Below are positions 9,142 to 17,916 of a DNA stretch of 64,000 nucleotides, piece by piece (the stretch's first letter is position 1; the number at the start of each line of letters is the position of its first letter). This DNA comes from an uncultured Tolumonas sp. (GTDB taxonomy: Bacteria > Pseudomonadota > Gammaproteobacteria > Enterobacterales > Aeromonadaceae). Where the stretch lies: assembly GCF_963676665.1 (NCBI RefSeq), contig NZ_OY781371.1:62001-126000 (forward strand). Direction: 5' to 3'. The notes beneath the pieces were generated by a model that worked only from the letters and a program-made list of their open reading frames with translations, ran no database searches and was not told where the DNA came from. A program made the position numbers and the translations under genes.

Positions 9142-9789
9142 ATGACTAATAAAAATACATCATTAGCTGCATATGATGCACCACAGACAAAAATTATTAT
9201 AGGGATGAAGAGCTCCGCTACTGGAGTTGCGGTTGCGGTTGCGATTGCTATGACTTTATTTGGGACTGGTAGTTCATTAGTGATGCCTAGTAATGGACCT
9301 AAGTCATACTCCGTAAACAAAACATACCAGCAGACAGGAACGGTGGTTTCTCCTTTTAGTATTGATGTGAGAACGCCATGGGAGCATTTAGAGAATATTA
9401 AATCAAAGTTCAATTTAAATGTTTCTGAATTAAGCTCATATTTTGGTGTATCAAGACCAACAATTTATAAATGGATGTCTGTTGATGCAAACCCAGAAGA
9501 AACTAGCGTTGAACTTATCAGACGTTTTAGCCATCTAGCTGACTTTTTTAGTAAAGAAGATGTCGACAATCCTGGATATCTTATAAAAATTAAGGCTTTT
9601 TCTGGAAAGTCATTAATTGATCATATAAAAAACAATGATCAATGGATTGATGAGGCATTAGTATTGGTTAATGAATCAAAATTAATGAAGCATGCCTATG
9701 ATAGATCTGGCTTATCATCATCAAAAGCGCCTACAAGTGACGACTGGAAATCATCAATTTCTATACCTGGCTCTACGTCACATGATTAA
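9142..9789 (+). CDS. Small membrane-anchored protein with helix-turn-helix domain (cassette gene 2)
   Basis: A 215-residue protein. One hydrophobic segment at about residues 27-48 (TGVAVAVAIAMTLFGTG) is likely a membrane helix. After a polar linker, about residues 80-125 form an XRE-like helix-turn-helix: LNVSELSSYFGVSRPTIYKW, with the recognition helix SRPTIYKW. The C-terminal 90 residues are unassigned and end in a Ser/Pro-rich tail. A membrane helix joined to a DNA-binding-type domain suggests a membrane-bound regulator or scaffold, but either part may have another role. Shine-Dalgarno AGG lies before the ATG. Strongly AT-rich, like its two neighbours. Confidence 0.7.
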   Translation: MTNKNTSLAAYDAPQTKIIIGMKSSATGVAVAVAIAMTLFGTGSSLVMPSNGPKSYSVNKTYQQTGTVVSPFSIDVRTPWEHLENIKSKFNLNVSELSSYFGVSRPTIYKWMSVDANPEETSVELIRRFSHLADFFSKEDVDNPGYLIKIKAFSGKSLIDHIKNNDQWIDEALVLVNESKLMKHAYDRSGLSSSKAPTSDDWKSSISIPGSTSHD

Positions 9790-9802
9790 GTAAGGTTTAT
9801 CG

Positions 9803-10657
9803 ATGTTGGATAGAAATACGTTATGGCGACAGGGATCAATTCTAGAGTTTGAGCATGCTCATCAACTCGGATTAGTTACTGAAGAATCAAAAAATGAAAG
9901 AATTGTTGTTATAAGTCATGACTGTGATATTCCCAGCGATAAAGAAACTATAGTTGAGGTGATCAAAGGGCATGTGGTAACAAAATCTAACTCTATGTAT
10001 GAAGGAGCTAAACATCAAAGAACAATTCACATCAACTATGAAGTTGATGGGGGAGCTTCAGAATGCATAGAATTAGAGATAAAAAATAAATATAGCATTG
10101 ATAAGGAACTATTCTCATCAATAGCATTAAATCCAAACCAATCGCTTTCTATTTCTTTAAGTGAAAAAAGATCATTAAAACAATGGCTTGCAGCAAGGTA
10201 TGGTCGTCCTGCATATCCTAATGCTTTTGAAAGTAGATTAAAGAAGACCCAAAGAATTGGGAAAAAAGATAGAAGTTTAGAGTGGATAATTGCTGATAAA
10301 ATTTCTCCAGTAAGTAAATATATAGTTGGAATTTTCTTTGATTTGGGCGAAGAAAGAAATTCTGAGCTAGAAACTAATGAACCATATTATTTATCTATAT
10401 CTATTGTTTACGATATCCAGAAGTGGGGATTTGATGCTAAAACGAAATCAGAAGCTCTATCTAAAGAAATAAAAGATTTTTTTCACTCGGTATATGGCAT
10501 GCCTCATGAGGCTACAGAGATAGCGCTTGAAGAATGCCAAGCAATATCTTCACAGCAAATGACACTTTCAGATTTGATGAAGGTTGATCAATGGCGTGTT
10601 GAATATATAAGTATTAATGATGATGAGCCTCATATACAGTCAGGTTCAACACCTTAA
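9803..10657 (+). CDS. Uncharacterised protein with SHDCDI motif (cassette gene 3)
   Basis: A 284-residue soluble protein that I cannot assign to a named family. Two stretches look conserved: NERIVVISHDCDIPSDKE at about residues 31-48, where His-Asp-Cys-Asp could form a metal or nucleophile site, and KQWLAARYGRPAYPNAF at about residues 125-141. The rest is mixed alpha/beta with no signal peptide or membrane segment. It begins 13 bases after gene 2 with AAGG as ribosome site and ends before a strong bidirectional terminator, which closes the three-gene unit. AT-rich base composition agrees with acquisition by transfer. Confidence 0.65.
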   Translation: MLDRNTLWRQGSILEFEHAHQLGLVTEESKNERIVVISHDCDIPSDKETIVEVIKGHVVTKSNSMYEGAKHQRTIHINYEVDGGASECIELEIKNKYSIDKELFSSIALNPNQSLSISLSEKRSLKQWLAARYGRPAYPNAFESRLKKTQRIGKKDRSLEWIIADKISPVSKYIVGIFFDLGEERNSELETNEPYYLSISIVYDIQKWGFDAKTKSEALSKEIKDFFHSVYGMPHEATEIALEECQAISSQQMTLSDLMKVDQWRVEYISINDDEPHIQSGSTP

Positions 10658-10695
10658 TTGTTTTGACAATATAGTTGTGATATCAATTTTAACGT

Positions 10696-10728
10696 AGTAA
10701 CTGAAGCTTTTTTACGGCTTCAGTTACT
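10696..10728. terminator. Bidirectional terminator closing the cassette
   Basis: GTAACTGAAGC at 10697-10707 and its exact complement at 10717-10727, with one further A-T pair and a nine-base T-rich loop, lie between the convergent cassette and the AlpA-like gene. Confidence 0.7.
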
Positions 10729-10746
10729 TACTTATGTTAACAACGG

Positions 10747-11025
10747 TTATTCCTCATTATTTATATATTTATTTTTAGTTAAGTTATCGATCGGTAAGTT
10801 GATAGGGTTCAGTTCCCGTTCTTCTATCCATGCACGCAGTTGGGATGCTGAATACATAGATGGTTTACCTGGGCCGGATATAACTGGTTCCAGAGTGAAG
10901 ATGCCTTGCTTCTTCCATTCAGGAAGGGTGCGTTCTGAGCAACCGATGATCCGGCAAACGTTCTTCTTTGCTATAAAGCCGACAGTTGGGACGTCGATCA
11001 CTACGGTTCTGATTCGTTCGTTCAT
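10747..11025 (-). CDS. AlpA/MerR-like helix-turn-helix regulator of the element
   Basis: A 92-residue protein with a winged-helix excisionase-type DNA-binding domain: IAKKNVCRIIGCSERTLPEW then KKQGIF, followed by the wing GPGKPSMYSASQLRAWIEER. Such small proteins in integrative elements regulate integrase genes or act as excision factors (AlpA/Xis-like). The start at 11025 is preceded by GAGG five bases upstream; an earlier start at 11043 overlaps ssb and is less likely. It lies eight bases after the ssb remnant on the same strand, so both were probably in one operon of the original element. Confidence 0.65.
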   Translation of the reverse strand: MNERIRTVVIDVPTVGFIAKKNVCRIIGCSERTLPEWKKQGIFTLEPVISGPGKPSMYSASQLRAWIEERELNPINLPIDNLTKNKYINNEE

Positions 11026-11032
11026 AGGTTCC

Positions 11033-11396
11033 TCACGACACATGCATAAGCATTGGATACTGCAGGCCTAATCGAGCAAATGGGATGTCATCATCGAAAT
11101 CCATTGGTGGTTCGTTAGACATTGGTTGTTGTCGTTCAGCTGCGTAGTTATAACCACCGTTCTGTGCTGGTGGAGTGCTATTGTTTGCCGGGCCTGATGG
11201 TTGGCCCCAGCCGCCAGCTGGTTTGCCATCGAGCATTTGCAGTTCATTGGCAATAATCTCTGTGGTGTAGTGCTTCACGCCTTGTTGATCCGGCCATTCG
11301 CGGGTTCTGAGTCGGCCTTCCAGATAGACTTTCGAACCTTTCTTCAGGTATTCACCAGCAATTTCAGCTAGTCGCTTATACAGAACAATACGATGC
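11033..11396 (-). pseudogene. ssb: Single-stranded DNA-binding protein, 3' part only
   Basis: About 121 codons reading [20 protein letters not shown], then [19 protein letters not shown], then the Gln/Pro/Gly-rich tail with [11 protein letters not shown]. The N-terminal half of the OB-fold is missing: the frame enters the IS21 terminal repeat at 11396. After the canonical acidic tip DDDIPF, which ends chromosomal SSBs and binds partner proteins, 14 more residues ([14 protein letters not shown]) follow; I believe mobile-element SSBs can show similar extensions. Not expected to be functional as it stands. Confidence 0.85.
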
Positions 11397-11457
11397 TGTT
11401 GATTTGCGCTTAAAACTGACCCACTTTTTGCGTTGAATTTTGACCCACCCTAATTCA

Positions 11458-12246
11458 CTATTTTACGGGTTTGGGTTGTGGATAAACCGGTGTCTTTTTC
11501 TCCTTTTTCCCCTTGGTTGAACTTTCTTTAAAACGATAGCTGTCATTCCCAGTTTCAACAATATGGCAATGGTGTGTCACCCGATCTAACAGGGCTGTTG
11601 TCATCTTCGCATCACCAAATACATTCGACCATTCCGCAAAATTCAGATTGGTCGTGATGATCATGCTGGTACATTCGTATAGTTTACTCATCAAGTGAAA
11701 GAGTAAGGCGCCACCCGTTTGACTAAAGGGTAAGTAACCCATTTCATCCAGTACAACTAAGTCGGTGTGCATCAATCTGGCCGCGATTTGTCCTGCTTTG
11801 CCTTGCTGTTTTTCTTTCTCCAGCGCATTCACCAATTCAATGGTCGAAAAGAATCGAACGCGTCGGTGAAACTGTTCAATGGCCTGTATCCCGATGGCGG
11901 TAGCAAGATGGGTTTTACCGGTTCCCGGGCCGCCCACTAAAACCACATTTTGTGCATTATCCATAAAGTCACCTTGGCATAGTTGCCGGATAAGCGCCTC
12001 ATTAGCCATGCTCTCAGTAAAGTTAAAACCATTCACATCTCGATAGGCAGGAAACTTAGCGGCTTTTAATTGATAGGCCACCGAGCGAACTTCTCGCTCT
12101 GCCAGTTCTGCTTTCAATAAATGATCTAATACCGTGATGCTGGCCTGAAATGCCGGTGAGTCTTGTTCCGCAAGATCTGCCAGCGCGTGAGCCATGCCAT
12201 ATAACTTCAGTGATTTAAGTACGGGGAGCATGGCATTAGTGAGCAT
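11458..12246 (-). CDS. istB: IS21 helper ATPase IstB
   Basis: A 262-residue AAA+ ATPase, the DnaC-like helper that loads on target DNA and activates the IstA transposase. Walker A is [19 protein letters not shown] (about residues 100-118) and Walker B is [18 protein letters not shown] (about 168-185). Sensor-type [10 protein letters not shown] follows. Full length for the family. It overlaps the end of istA by 11 bases, the usual coupled arrangement. The C-terminus ends in a lysine-rich tail. Confidence 0.93.
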   Translation of the reverse strand: MLTNAMLPVLKSLKLYGMAHALADLAEQDSPAFQASITVLDHLLKAELAEREVRSVAYQLKAAKFPAYRDVNGFNFTESMANEALIRQLCQGDFMDNAQNVVLVGGPGTGKTHLATAIGIQAIEQFHRRVRFFSTIELVNALEKEKQQGKAGQIAARLMHTDLVVLDEMGYLPFSQTGGALLFHLMSKLYECTSMIITTNLNFAEWSNVFGDAKMTTALLDRVTHHCHIVETGNDSYRFKESSTKGKKEKKTPVYPQPKPVK

Positions 12247-13753
12247 GATGATCTCCTTGCAGTCTCAGATTGTCATAGCGGGTCACGTTAGCCAACGGCT
12301 CGATCTTCAGTGTCAGCTCGGGTGGGACATCTATCGGTGCCAGCGGTGTTTTATCCAGTAATCGACTCAAAATATTGAGGACAATTTGCTTCGAGGGTGC
12401 GCCCGTCTCCAACGCTAATTCAACTGCCGTCAATACATCCTGTTCATCGTGCAGCAATACCAGCGCTAAAATGTCCACCATCTCCCGATCACCTCCTATG
12501 CGCTTGAGTAGAATGGATTGCAATGTCCGGAAGGCTTGAGGCAATTCGACAAACGGCGCACCGTTACGCAATGCCCCCGGCTTTCGCTGTAATACAGAGA
12601 GATAATGTCGCCAGTCGTAGATGATGAGTGGGTGTTCATGTTTGCGATTAAACAACCGTTGATGGACCGCGATAATGCCGCCTTCTGCAATCACCTCGAG
12701 ACGGTCATGATAAATGTGCAAACTCACCGGGCGGTTGGCAAATGACGAGGGCACGCTGTAACGCGTGCGTTCAAAGGTCAGCAAACTCGTGGGAGAGATC
12801 CGCTTTGTTTGCTCGACGAATCCATCAAAAGGCTGGCCAACTGGCATCAGGAAGGGACGTTCATCATCCAGTGCGGCCTGGATTGTTCTGGCTTCAGTAG
12901 GATGGGTTGATTCATGCCAGAGCGCGACACAACGTGCAGCCAACCAATCGTTCAATGCCGTCAGTGACGGCATCTCAGGCACTTTTTGCCACAATCGTCG
13001 CCGGGCATCCTGTACATTCTTCTCGATCTGACCCTTTTCCCAACCGGCGGCTGGATTACAAAACTCAGCATCAAACAAATAGTGACTAACCATGGCCGCA
13101 AACCGGGCATTCACATCGCGCTGCTTACCCTGTTTTACCTTATCTACGGCGGTCTTCATATTGTCGTAGATGCCCCGTTGTGGAATACCACCCCATGCCG
13201 TAAAGGCATGGTAATGCGCATCAAACAGCATCTCATGGGTTTGCAGCGGATAAGCGCGAACGAAGAAAGCACGGCTGTAACTCAATTTACAATGAGCAAC
13301 TTGCAGCTTGACGCGTTCACCCGCAATTACCGCCCAATCCTCGCTCCAATCAAATTGAAATGCTTCGCCGGGCGAAAACTGCAAAGGGATATAGGTGTGC
13401 TTGCTAGCACCGTGAGTGGATTCTAATTGCCGACGACGCCACTCGCGGGCAAATACCGCTACGCGATCATAGGAGCCATCAAAACCGAGGGTACATAAAT
13501 CAGCGTGCATCTGTTTGACGGAGCGGCGTTGTTTACGAGAGGTTCTGGCTGCATCGGTTAACCACTGCGTCAGTTTATCGGTAAAAGCATCGAGTTTACT
13601 GGGTGTTTGCCGTTGAGGATAAAGGGGTTCAGCAATCTCAGTTCTGAGATAACGGCGAACTGTATTGCGGGAAAATCCGGTACGGCGGGCGATCTCCCGG
13701 ATCGAGAGTTTATCGCGGAAATACCAACGTCTGATCTTGCTCAAAATGGCCAC
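12236..13753 (-). CDS. istA: IS21 transposase IstA
   Basis: A 505-residue DDE transposase. The N-terminal helix-turn-helix reads [20 protein letters not shown] (about residues 17-36). The catalytic core begins [18 protein letters not shown], containing the first aspartate, and later [17 protein letters not shown] with the second; [18 protein letters not shown] provides the catalytic glutamate region. I chose the GTG at 13753 because AGGAG lies eight bases upstream; the frame is open further up to 13825, through the terminal region. Intact, so the IS may still be active. Confidence 0.92.
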   Translation of the reverse strand: MAILSKIRRWYFRDKLSIREIARRTGFSRNTVRRYLRTEIAEPLYPQRQTPSKLDAFTDKLTQWLTDAARTSRKQRRSVKQMHADLCTLGFDGSYDRVAVFAREWRRRQLESTHGASKHTYIPLQFSPGEAFQFDWSEDWAVIAGERVKLQVAHCKLSYSRAFFVRAYPLQTHEMLFDAHYHAFTAWGGIPQRGIYDNMKTAVDKVKQGKQRDVNARFAAMVSHYLFDAEFCNPAAGWEKGQIEKNVQDARRRLWQKVPEMPSLTALNDWLAARCVALWHESTHPTEARTIQAALDDERPFLMPVGQPFDGFVEQTKRISPTSLLTFERTRYSVPSSFANRPVSLHIYHDRLEVIAEGGIIAVHQRLFNRKHEHPLIIYDWRHYLSVLQRKPGALRNGAPFVELPQAFRTLQSILLKRIGGDREMVDILALVLLHDEQDVLTAVELALETGAPSKQIVLNILSRLLDKTPLAPIDVPPELTLKIEPLANVTRYDNLRLQGDHHAH

Positions 13754-13849
13754 GTTAATCACTCCTAACTCCCGCTCATAAAATAAGCAGGATAGTCTGT
13801 TTACGTGGGTCAAATTTCGACGCAAATATGTGGGTTTAGTGGGTCAGTT

Positions 13850-14554
13850 TTAAACGCAAATCAACAGACATAAACCACTTTCTGCTATTTTCCCCCAGAC
13901 TAGAGCAAGTTCGGCATTATTCAGAGTTCTCTCTCCCTGCGCACGAACAACGCCAAGATCACGCAGATTAAGCGTAGCCAGGCTGTTTTTTGTTATTGTC
14001 TGGCGGTTCTCTGCGAACGCGAGCGCCTGTTTGGAATCAGCCAAAAGCTTATCGACCATGCCATGTTTGCCATCATCGACTAGACGATCGAATATCTGTA
14101 ACCAATGCCGACGTTCGGTCTGTTCAGCTGGTAGCATTCCAATAGCTGGAAATATGTGTAACTCAAATCGATTGATTATATCTTTGGTTCTTTTCCGCCG
14201 CTTAACCAGATAGCGATCAAACCATTCACGAATAACCAGTTCATTAGTCACCGGGGCAAGACGAGCAGTCTTATCGAGCTGACGCACTGTTCGTGGGTCA
14301 TCGCCATTAGCTAGCACTGACCTCCATTTGAGAAGGTCATCGCGAGCCTCTTTCAAATTCATTACTGGATATTCACCAAGATCAATGCGAGCGTTCCTCA
14401 GCGCGAATCGATAACGATAGTGGAAAACGATCTTCCCTTTATTCGAAATTCTTACCCATAGACCACTCGCTTTATCTGATACATCGAGCATCTTTTCTCG
14501 ATGTTTGCCGAGTTGAGCATCTAACCATTTTGTTGTTATCACCACGCTTACCAT
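13850..14554 (-). pseudogene. int: Tyrosine-type integrase of the element, 3'-truncated
   Basis: About 229 codons of a P4-like integrase. Start chosen at 14554, with GGAGG five bases upstream. The N-terminal DUF4102-like arm-binding domain reads KASGLWVRISNKGKIVFHYR and RIDLGEYPVMNLKEARDDLL; the core-binding domain follows (HIFPAIGMLPAEQTERRHW). Coding sequence stops at the IS21 end (13867) about where the catalytic domain begins, so the R-H-R-Y active-site residues are all absent; the stop at 13850 lies inside the IS. Location next to the complete tRNA-Gly and opposite orientation to it define the attR side. Non-functional. Confidence 0.85.
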
Positions 14555-14561
14555 AACCCCT

Positions 14562-14644
14562 CCATTTCCGTGACACGCTCGTGACACGAAATCTCTTGCT
14601 AGGCTCTGCTCAGAACCTGCATGAATCCGCTTAACGCAATGTAA
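14562..14644 (+). repeat. Internal end repeat, right copy (int upstream region)
   Basis: Direct, imperfect copy of 8076-8157 with paired GTGACACG octamers (14569-14576 and 14580-14587), TGCTAGGCT and AATCCGCTTAAC conserved. Here it occupies the leader of int, so the same protein could bind to control int expression and to assemble the recombination complex. Confidence 0.6.
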
Positions 14645-14683
14645 CGTGATCAACAAAAAACGAAATATGTTAAGGGGTTAGGA

Positions 14684-14712
14684 TTGTTAAATGCTTTAAT
14701 CTGCGCTAATCT
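14684..14712 (+). promoter_or_regulatory. Element-borne promoter of tRNA-Gly(CCC)
   Basis: TTGTTA at 14684-14689 and TAATCT at 14707-14712, spacer 17, lie upstream of the complete tRNA with a predicted start near 14719. The sequence is inside the element, so integration would have replaced the native tRNA promoter with this one. Confidence 0.6.
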
Positions 14713-14727
14713 GCTTACCCGCAAATA

Positions 14728-14801
14728 GCGGGCGTAGTTCAATGGCAGAACTTCTGCTTCCCAAGCAGATAGCGTGGGTTCGATTCCCATCGCCCGCTCC
14801 A
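14728..14801 (+). tRNA. glyU: tRNA-Gly (anticodon CCC)
   Basis: Seventy-four bases with a seven-base acceptor stem GCGGGCG/CGCCCGC, discriminator T and encoded CCA. The anticodon stem TCTGC/GCAGA encloses loop TTCCCAA, so the anticodon is CCC, reading GGG. Nearly the same as E. coli glyU. Its first 23 bases are also present at 7967-7989, marking the element's attachment site. Confidence 0.96.
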
Positions 14802-14954
14802 AATTTCTTAAATCCCCTGATTTATCTCTGCCATTCATTTTTCATGAACCTGATGTATCTTGTTTCAGAAATGGTAAATATTATTTCTGTATTAACAAAA
14901 CGTTGCTAATCTGTTGCAGATAAAATTGACTAACTACTAATCGGCGAGGAAAGG

Positions 14955-16976
14955 ATGCCATTACTGCTGGGTAGTTTACGGGGCAAGTTTGTGTTGCTGA
15001 TGGCGATGGCGTATATCGTCACTATTGCATTGACCTTGCTGGCGTTTAATAGCGTCAGTAGCAGTATCACGCGCACGCTGGGGGTGCGTTTTGCTGAGAA
15101 ACAGGTGCTGTATGAACAAGCTCGGATCCGTGCGCCAATACTGAAAGAAATCGCGTTATCGCGGAAATTGTCTGATTCGCCGGTGTTGCAGGCATGGGCG
15201 CGAAATGAATCAGACGTTACCTTAAAAGCGCAGGCTTTGCAGGAGCTGGAAAGTTTCCGTCAATCTTTTCAAGACGGTAGTTTTTTCTATGTCATTGATA
15301 GCTCCCGTCACTATTACTACAACGATCATCAAAAACAATACAGCGGTAAAGAGCTGCGGTTCACGTTAGAACCACAAATTCCGCAAGACAAGTGGTATTT
15401 TGTTTCCCGTACGCATGATGAACCGTATTCCCTCAATGTTGACCACGATGTGGCGCTGGATGAGACTAAAGTCTGGATCAATACGCAGATCCGTACCAAG
15501 GATGGCCGCTATCTGGGTATGGCCGGTACGGGCATGGATCTCACGGCGTTTGTGCATGAGTTTATTAAGAACGGGCATGACGGCGTTACCAACATTTTAA
15601 TCGATGACAGTGCCGCGATTCAGGCGCACCCCAATCGGGAATACATTGATTTTAATAGTCAGGCGAAAGATGCCAAGGTGCGCTTTACCTTATTTAATCT
15701 GCTTGCTGTACCGCAAGATCGTGTGGCGTTGCAAACCGCCATTACTGAACTGCAGGCGGCGCCTGAGCAAGTTAAAACCCTGTTTTTGACCTTAGACGGG
15801 CATGTGCAACTGGTCGGACTAGCCTATTTGCCGGAAATGCACTGGCTGAACGTCACCGTGATGGATCTGGATAAACTGATTGGCGGGCAGATATTTTCGT
15901 CGTTAATACTGGTTTTGGTGTTAGCGCTGGTTGTGTGTTTGTTGATTGTTACCTGGATCTTGCAGGCGCTGGTATTGAAACGGTTGGATCCGCTGGATGG
16001 TGCTGCGCGTCAGGTGGCTGCTGGTAACTATTCGGCACGCTTAACGGATAAACGGAATGATGAAATTGGCCGGTTAGCTGTCGGGTTTAATCGCATGGCA
16101 GAGACTATTCGCGACAACACCAGCTTGCTGGAAGAGCGGGTGCAGCAACGAACCGAAGAGTTACACAGCGCGAATATGCAACTGGAACAGAAAAACAAAC
16201 AGATCCTGGATTCGATCCGTTATGCCCGTATGATCCAAAGTGCCATTTTGCCGCGTTATGATTTGCTGAGTCGTTATCTGGCAGAACACATGGTGATCTG
16301 GCTGCCACGTGATGTGGTCGGCGGCGATTTTTATTTTCTGCAACCTGATGATGATGGTTGTTATATCGGTGTCGTCGATTGTACCGGCCATGGTATTCCC
16401 GGTGCTTTTATGAGCATGACGGCGAATGCGGTGATCCGCCAAGTGTTGACCGGTTCACGCGATAAACCGTTATCAGATTTACTGCTGTCGATTGATGAAC
16501 AACTACGGCTGACGTTACAGCACAGCCCCGATTCTGTTGGGCTGGATTATGGCCTCGATATCGGCTTGTGTCGTCTGTCGGCAGCGGAGGTCGAATATGC
16601 TGGTTGTGGTGTTGACCTCTATCTGTCGGGTGCCGGTGAAGTGCAGCGATTGTCTTCCGCCCATAGAGGGTTGGGTTATAAACGCCGTACCCGTCGCGAT
16701 AAACCGATCAGCACTTATCGATTACCATTGAGCGCAGACAGCCGTTGTTATCTGGTTAGTGACGGCTTGTTAGATCAATCCGGTGAACCGAATGGTTATG
16801 GTTTTGGCCGTCAGCGTTTCCAGCAACTGTTGTTGCAATGGCAGTCATTATCGTTGACCGAACAACAAGTTAAGTTAGTCGAAGAGTTGGCTCGTTATCA
16901 GGGAGACTTCCCACAACGAGATGATATTACTGTATTTGGTTTCGCTATTTCACCGTTATTGCGAGGGAGCGTTTAG
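14955..16976 (+). CDS. siaA: Membrane PP2C-like phosphatase SiaA
   Basis: A 673-residue membrane sensor phosphatase. Transmembrane helix at about 12-32, an extracytoplasmic cache-type sensor (about 33-310; FYVIDSSRHYYYND, MAGTGMDLTAFV), second helix at about 312-336, HAMP (LDGAARQVAAGNYSARLTDK), a short coiled coil and a PP2C/SpoIIE phosphatase domain (about 440-665) with metal-binding DVVGGDFYF and VVDCTGHGIPGAFMSM. In Pseudomonas, SiaA dephosphorylates SiaC, which then activates the cyclase SiaD. First gene of siaABCD, with AGGA before its ATG. Assignment rests on the whole four-gene order as well as domains. Confidence 0.9.
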   Translation: MPLLLGSLRGKFVLLMAMAYIVTIALTLLAFNSVSSSITRTLGVRFAEKQVLYEQARIRAPILKEIALSRKLSDSPVLQAWARNESDVTLKAQALQELESFRQSFQDGSFFYVIDSSRHYYYNDHQKQYSGKELRFTLEPQIPQDKWYFVSRTHDEPYSLNVDHDVALDETKVWINTQIRTKDGRYLGMAGTGMDLTAFVHEFIKNGHDGVTNILIDDSAAIQAHPNREYIDFNSQAKDAKVRFTLFNLLAVPQDRVALQTAITELQAAPEQVKTLFLTLDGHVQLVGLAYLPEMHWLNVTVMDLDKLIGGQIFSSLILVLVLALVVCLLIVTWILQALVLKRLDPLDGAARQVAAGNYSARLTDKRNDEIGRLAVGFNRMAETIRDNTSLLEERVQQRTEELHSANMQLEQKNKQILDSIRYARMIQSAILPRYDLLSRYLAEHMVIWLPRDVVGGDFYFLQPDDDGCYIGVVDCTGHGIPGAFMSMTANAVIRQVLTGSRDKPLSDLLLSIDEQLRLTLQHSPDSVGLDYGLDIGLCRLSAAEVEYAGCGVDLYLSGAGEVQRLSSAHRGLGYKRRTRRDKPISTYRLPLSADSRCYLVSDGLLDQSGEPNGYGFGRQRFQQLLLQWQSLSLTEQQVKLVEELARYQGDFPQRDDITVFGFAISPLLRGSV

Positions 16977-17522
16977 ATGCAGCAGATTAATCTATGGTCG
17001 TTACATCGTCAGTTTGAAGAAGCGAATATTCAGATCTGTTTTAATGGTCCGTTGACGCACAGTATCATTGAAGAGCTGGGTATGGCGGTGCGTCGTTATC
17101 TGGAAAATGAAACGCCGGGCACCGAAAAAATGATGGATATCTTTTCGGTTTATATCGAACAGACACAAAACGTGCGTAATTATGCGCGCAAGAAGCAATC
17201 GGCGGAAACGCCGGCGCTGTACAATACCATCACGCTGACCATTGGTCGGCAGGGTGAACAATACGTCGTGGTGTCGGGCAACGTGATCGATCTGGCGGAT
17301 GTATCACCACTGGTTGCCAAAATCGAGCAACTGCGAACATTGGATGCTGCCGGACTCAAAGCGCTGTATAAAGAGCAACGCCGCAAACCACTGACTGATG
17401 AAGCCAGTGGAGCAGGGTTAGGGCTCATTGATATGGCAAGGAAGACCAGCCAGCCGCTGGAATATCAGGTTCAACCTATCAATGATAAGACTGCGTTTTT
17501 CACTTTGCAGGCAGTAGTGTGA
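16977..17522 (+). CDS. siaB: SiaC kinase SiaB
   Basis: A 181-residue cytoplasmic protein of the SiaB/DUF6272 type with a GHKL-like fold: IFSVYIEQTQNVRNYARKK resembles the N-box helix and SGAGLGLIDMARKTS the glycine-rich lid. In Pseudomonas SiaB phosphorylates SiaC, opposing SiaA. The ATG directly follows the siaA stop, with GAGGGAG upstream, so the genes are coupled. An anti-sigma-type kinase of unknown target would be the alternative if the neighbours were absent. Confidence 0.87.
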   Translation: MQQINLWSLHRQFEEANIQICFNGPLTHSIIEELGMAVRRYLENETPGTEKMMDIFSVYIEQTQNVRNYARKKQSAETPALYNTITLTIGRQGEQYVVVSGNVIDLADVSPLVAKIEQLRTLDAAGLKALYKEQRRKPLTDEASGAGLGLIDMARKTSQPLEYQVQPINDKTAFFTLQAVV

Positions 17523-17532
17523 GGCTTTTTTG

Positions 17533-17916
17533 ATGGATCATTTATTTATTTCGGCAACCACGTCATCTCCAGCCGTCAGTTTTAATGCAGAGACGGGCGT
17601 GCTGCAAATGACGGGTGAAAGTTACCCGGAAAACACCTTTGAGTTTTATCATCCGATCATCCATTGGGTAAAAGAGTATTTGAATACGGCAGCAGGCAAA
17701 GTGACACTGCAGTTAGAAATGCCTTATCTCAACACCGGCAGTATTAAATGTTTAATGGATATCTTCGATCTGCTGGAAGATGCGCATGAGAACGGCCAGA
17801 CTGTAGAAGTGATTTGGCGTTATCATCAGGGTAACTCGAGAGCACAGGACACTGCGGAAGAATTCAGTGAAGACCTGACTTTCCCATTTTTGATTGAGGC
17901 GGTTGCTTGTGAGTAA
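17533..17916 (+). CDS. siaC: Regulatory phosphoprotein SiaC
   Basis: A 127-residue SiaC/DUF1987 protein. With the ATG at 17533 (GAGG eight bases upstream) the motif PYLNTGSIKCLMDIFDLLE places a threonine at residue 68, the position reported as phosphorylated in Pseudomonas SiaC. Unphosphorylated SiaC binds and activates SiaD. A TTG at 17530 would add one residue and is less likely. The end overlaps the siaD start by eight bases. All key features for the switch appear to be present. Confidence 0.9.
   Translation: MDHLFISATTSSPAVSFNAETGVLQMTGESYPENTFEFYHPIIHWVKEYLNTAAGKVTLQLEMPYLNTGSIKCLMDIFDLLEDAHENGQTVEVIWRYHQGNSRAQDTAEEFSEDLTFPFLIEAVACE

Larger units (their letters stand above)
11397..13866 (-). 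mobile_element. IS21-family insertion sequence
   Basis: About 2.47 kb with TG...CA ends and terminal inverted repeats: from 11397 TGTTGATTTGCG-C-TTAAAA and from 13866 (minus strand) TGTTGATTTGCG-T-TTAAAA, both continuing CTGACCCAC, with one mismatch. It encodes IstA and IstB, both intact and reading leftward. The flanks (ssb at left, int at right) show no target-site duplication, suggesting that recombination or an adjacent deletion removed the sequence between the original flanks. Confidence 0.88.
7966..14750. mobile_element. Decayed integrative element in the 5' half of tRNA-Gly(CCC)
   Basis: About 6.8 kb bounded by 24-base direct repeats of tRNA-Gly sequence. It contains, left to right, an AT-rich three-gene cassette, an AlpA-like regulator, the 3' part of an ssb gene, an IS21-family insertion and a tyrosine integrase lacking its 3' part, the integrase lying next to the intact tRNA. 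A second pair of direct repeats (8076-8157 and 14562-14644) sits just inside both ends. Because ssb and int are each broken at opposite ends of the IS and no target duplication is seen, the middle of a formerly larger element was probably deleted. It cannot excise on its own. Confidence 0.75.

Noticed and set aside
11397..13866. Target-site duplication at the IS21 ends
   Set aside because: Flanks CGATGC (left) and GACATA (right) do not match in any register of four to eight bases.
14650..14838. Minus-strand frame crossing tRNA-Gly(CCC)
   Set aside because: It runs antisense through a tRNA; similar spurious frames are often annotated over tRNA genes.
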